Part shown: positions 60,801 to 64,000 of the stretch, piece after piece
How the letters are laid out: each line of letters opens with the position of its first letter
Numbering within the stretch: the first letter of the stretch is position 1
Source of the DNA: Antitrichia curtipendula
Taxonomy: Eukaryota; Streptophyta; Bryopsida; Hypnales; Leucodontaceae
Length of the DNA: 64,000 bases
Direction of reading: 5' to 3'
NCBI GenBank assembly: GCA_951230915.1
Contig: OX579637.1
Coordinates: forward strand, 21,018,001 to 21,082,000
Made by a program: the position numbers and the translations under genes
The notes under the pieces: generated by a model
Told to the model about the DNA's origin: nothing
The model's input: the letters and a program-made list of their open reading frames with translations, nothing else
Databases searched by the model: none

Positions 60801-63110
60801 CAATTGACTAGTTTCAAAAAAATGTACAAGTTGTAAATAATCCCCACATGTAGAATCTATGTGGGGATTCCATTCTTGCCGCAATACGCTAATTTTATTA
60901 CGTGCATAAAATATTAAGAGGATCCGTCATGCCTTGTAGTTTGGGGATCCAAATTGAAATGTCATGGAATTTGTCGGCCAATTGACTAGTTCCAAAGAAA
61001 TGTACAAGTTGTAAATAATCCCCACAGGTAGAATCTATGTGGTGATTCCATTCTTGCCGCAATATGCTAATTTTATTACCAGCGTGAAATATTAAGTGGA
61101 TCCGTCATGCCCTATAGTTTGGGGATCCAAATTCAAATGTCATGGAATTTGTTGGCCAATTGACTAGTTCCAAAAAAATGTACAAGTTGTAAATAATCCC
61201 CACATGTAGAATCTATGTGGGGATTCCATGCTTGCCGCAATATGCTAATTTTATTACATGCGTGAAATATTAAGTGGATCCGTCATGCCCTATAGTTTGG
61301 GGATCCAAATTCAAATGTCATGGAATTTGTTGGCCAATTGACTAGTTTCAAAAAAATGTACAAGTTGTAAATAATTCCCACTTGTAGAATCTATGTGGGG
61401 ATTCCATTCTTGCCGCAATACGCTAATTTTATTACGTGCATGAAATATTAAAAGGATCCGTCATGCCCTATAGTTTAGAGATCCAAATTCAAATGTCATG
61501 GAATTTGTTGGCCAATTGACTAGTTCAAAAAAATGTACAAGTTGTAAATAATCCCCACATGTAGAATCTATGTGGGGATTCCATTCTTGCCGCAATATGC
61601 TAATTTTATTACGTGCGTGAAATATTAAGTGGATCCGTCCTGCCCTATAGTTTAGGGATCCAAATTCAAATGTCATGGAATTTGTTGGCCAATTGACTAG
61701 TTCCAAAAAAATGTACAAGTTGTAAATAATCCCCACATGTAGAATCTATGTGGGGATTCCATTCTTGCAGCAATACGCTAATTTTATTACGTGCATGAAA
61801 TATTAAAAGGATCCGTCATGCCCTATAGTTTGGGGATCCAAATTCAAATGTCATGGAATTTGTTGGCCAATTGACTAGTTTCAAAAAAATGTACAAGTTG
61901 TAAATAATTCCCACATGTAGAATCTATGTGGGGATTCCATTCTTGCCGCAATACGCTAATTTTATTACGTGCATGAAATATTAAAAGGATCCGTCATGCC
62001 CTATAGTTTGGGGATCCAAATTCAAATGTCATGGAATTTGTTGGCCAATTGACTAGTTCCAAAAAAATGTACAAGTTGTAAATAATCCCCACATGTAGAA
62101 TCTATGTGGGGATTCCATTCTTGCCGCAATACGCTAATTTTATTACGTGCATGAAATATTAAGAGGATCCGTCATGCCCTGTAGTTTGGGGATCCAAATT
62201 CGAATGTCATGGAATTTGTCGGCCAATTGACTAGTTCCAAAAAAATGTACAAGTTGTAAATAATCCCCACATGTAGAATCAATGTGGGGATTCCATTCTT
62301 GCCGCAATATGCTAATTTTATTACGTGCGTGAAATATTAAGTGGATCCGTCATGCCCTATAGTTTGGGGATCCAACATGCCCTATAGTTTGGGGATCCAA
62401 ATTCAAATGTCATGGAATTTGTTGGCCAATTGACTAGTTCCAAAAAAATGTACAAGTTGTAAATAATCCCCACATGTAGAATCTATGTGGGGATTCCATT
62501 CTTGCCGCAATACGCTAATTTTTTTACGTGCATGAAATATTAAAAGGATCCGTCATGCCCTGTAGTTTGGGGATTCAAATTCAAATGTCATGGAATTTGT
62601 TGGCCAATTGACTAGTTACAAAAAAATGTACAAGTTGTAAATAATCCCCACATGTAGAATCTATTTGGGGATTCTATTCTTGCCGCAATATGCTAAGTTT
62701 ATTACGTGCATGAAATATTAAAAGCATCCGTCATGCCCTGTAGTTTGGGGATCCAAATTCAAATGTCATGGAATTTGTTGGCCAATTGACTAGTTCCAAA
62801 AAAATGTACAAGTTGTAAATAATCCCCACATGTAGAATCTATGTGGGGATTCCATGCTTGCCGCAATATGCTAATTTTATTACATGCGTGAAATATTAAG
62901 TGGATCCGTCATGCCCTATAGTTTGGGGATCCAAATTGAAATGTCATGGAATTTGTTGGCGAATTGACTATATCAAAAAAATGTACAAGTTGTAAATAAT
63001 TCCCACTTGTAGAATCTATGTGGGGATTCCATTCTTGCCGCAATACGCTAATTTTATTACGTGCATGAAATATTAAAAGGATCCGTCATGCCCTATAGTT
63101 TGGGGATCCA
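57200..63110 (+). repeat. Right flank, second part: monomers with the CCCTATAG variant
   Basis: In many monomers here CATGCCCTGTAG is changed to CATGCCCTATAG, for example near 57,200, 57,733, 57,911, 59,155, 60,577, 60,752, 61,115, 61,292, 61,468, 61,820, 62,000, 62,357, 62,917 and 63,090. I did not see this state in the rest of the window. It marks a local monomer subfamily that has not spread into the core. Neighbouring states TTTCAAAAAAATG and TTTCCAAAAAATG are also common here. No gene is present. Confidence 0.8.
62351..62400 (+). repeat. 25-bp internal tandem duplication inside one monomer
   Basis: The segment running from CATGCCCTATAG to GGGGATCCAA is present twice in direct succession (62,351-62,375 and 62,376-62,400). 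This monomer therefore has three GGATCC boxes, at 62,343, 62,368 and 62,393, spaced 25 bp apart. That is the normal distance between the two GGATCC boxes of a monomer, which suggests slippage between them. It is the only clear sub-monomer rearrangement I found. Confidence 0.93.
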
Positions 63111-64000
63111 AATTCAAATGTCATGGAATTTGTTGGCCAATTGACTAGTTCCAAAAAAATGTACAAGTTGTAAATAATCCCCACATGTAGAATCTATGTG
63201 GGGATTCCATTCTTGCCGCAATACGCTAATTTTATTACGTGCATGAAATATTAAAAGGATCCGTCATGCCCTGTAGTTTGGGGATCCAAATTCAATTGTC
63301 ATGGAATTTGTTGGCTAATTGACTAGTTCCAAAAACATGTACAAGTTGTAAATAATCCCCACATGTAGAATCTATGTGGGGATTCCATTTTTGCCGCAAT
63401 ATGCTAATTTTATTACGTGCATGAAATATTAAGAGGATTCGTCATGCCCTGTAGTTTGGGGATCCAAATTGAAATGTCATGGAATTTGTTGGCCAATTGA
63501 CTAGTTCAAAAAAATGTACAAGTTGTAAATAATCCCCACATGTAGAATCTATGTGGGGATTCCATTCCTGCCGCAATACGCTAATTTTATTACGTGCATA
63601 AAATATTAAGAGGATCCGTCATGCCCTGTAGTTTGGGGATCCAAATTGAAATGTCATGGAATTTGTTGGCCAATTGACTAGTTTCAAAAAATGTACAAGT
63701 TGTAAATAATCCCCACATGTAGAATCTATGTGGGGATTCCATTCTTGCCGCAATATGCTAATTTTATTACATGCGTGAAATATTAAGTGGATTCGTCATG
63801 CCCTGTAGTTTGGGGATCCAAATTCAAATGTCATGGAATTTGTTGGCCAATTGACTAGTTTCAAAAAAATGTACAAGTTGTAAATAATCCCCACATGTAG
63901 AATCTATGTGGGGATTCCATTCTAGCCGCAATACGCTAATTTTATTACGTGCATGAAATATTAAAAGGATCCGTCATGCCCTGTAGTTTGGGGATCCAAA
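63111..64000 (+). repeat. Right end of window: ordinary monomers
   Basis: About five monomers, mostly with CCCTGTAG again, ending within a monomer just after GGGGATCCAAA. Minor private changes are present (AAATTCAATTGTC near 63,290, TTCTAGCCGC near 63,921). The array clearly continues beyond the window. Confidence 0.7.

Larger units (their letters stand above)
1..64000 (+). repeat. Satellite DNA array, ~177-178 bp monomer, about 361 head-to-tail copies
   Basis: The motif TTCTTGCCGC returns at 1, 178, 356, 533 and 710 and then every ~177-178 bp to the end of the window. Every line of sequence can be placed in this one monomer, always in the same orientation, and no unrelated spacer was found. 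GC of a typical monomer is about 37% (66 of 178). Length and purity fit a centromeric or other heterochromatic satellite of a eukaryote, most likely a plant; that assignment is inference from general properties, because I do not recognise the family. Both ends of the window lie inside the array, so its true extent is larger. There are no genes, RNA genes or mobile elements in it. Confidence 0.98.

Noticed and set aside
1..64000. CRISPR array, because of regular repetition
   Set aside because: There are no unique spacers between repeats. The whole 177-bp period is repeated, and no cas genes are present.
1..64000. Telomere-type repeats or rRNA/tRNA genes
   Set aside because: No short telomeric repeat runs and no recognisable rRNA or tRNA sequence were seen on either strand.

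Overview
The window is one uninterrupted satellite DNA array. From base 1 to base 64000 it consists of about 361 head-to-tail copies of a monomer of about 177-178 bp, all in the same orientation. Counted on one typical monomer, the GC content is about 37%. I found no protein-coding gene, RNA gene, transposon, CRISPR array or non-satellite spacer. A eukaryotic chromosome is the only reasonable source. Monomer length, AT-richness and purity fit a plant-type centromeric or pericentromeric satellite, and other heterochromatic arrays (subtelomeric, knob, some animal satellites) are also possible. I do not recognise the monomer family and name no species.

Monomer layout, with position 1 at TTCTTGCCGC: a conserved left half with TTTTATTACGTGC, then GAAATATTAA; two GGATCC boxes 25 bp apart around CATGCCCTGTAG; then a dyad-rich right half. 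The right half holds CAAATTCC/GGAATTTG arms, the palindrome TTGGCCAA, the near-palindrome TACAAGTTGTA, an A-run that varies in length, and a strong inverted repeat AATCCCCACAT / ATGTGGGGATT. Most length variation comes from 1-bp differences at two places: the A-run box (TTCCAAAAAAATG against TTCAAAAAAATG) and the post-TATTAA box (AAGAGGATCCGTC or AAAAGGATCCGTC against AATGATCCGCC).

Layout by region. (1) 1 to ~16.6 kb: moderately diverged monomers with many short mixed-register duplications of 2, 4, 5, 7, 11, 13 and 17 monomers, including a clear 5-mer repeat of 890 bp at ~9.96-12.34 kb. (2) ~16.6 to ~52.8 kb: a much younger core made of large, nearly identical, nested tandem duplications with units of 2,662 bp (15 monomers), 1,951 (11), 4,967 (28), 3,372 (19), 6,385 (36) and 3,897 (22). 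In the parts I compared, copies differ by about one to a few bases per several kb. (3) ~52.8 to 64 kb: an older-looking flank with many private substitutions, two 533-bp (3-mer) duplications, a CCCTATAG variant that I saw only here, and a 25-bp internal duplication.

No genes work together here. The sequence documents how an array evolves: repeated unequal exchange or break-induced duplication with no fixed register, strongest in the middle of the window and weaker at both sides. Open frames of up to 172 codons exist only because 177 is a multiple of three, and I do not call them genes. Block boundaries were found by eye and should be read as accurate to a few tens of bases.
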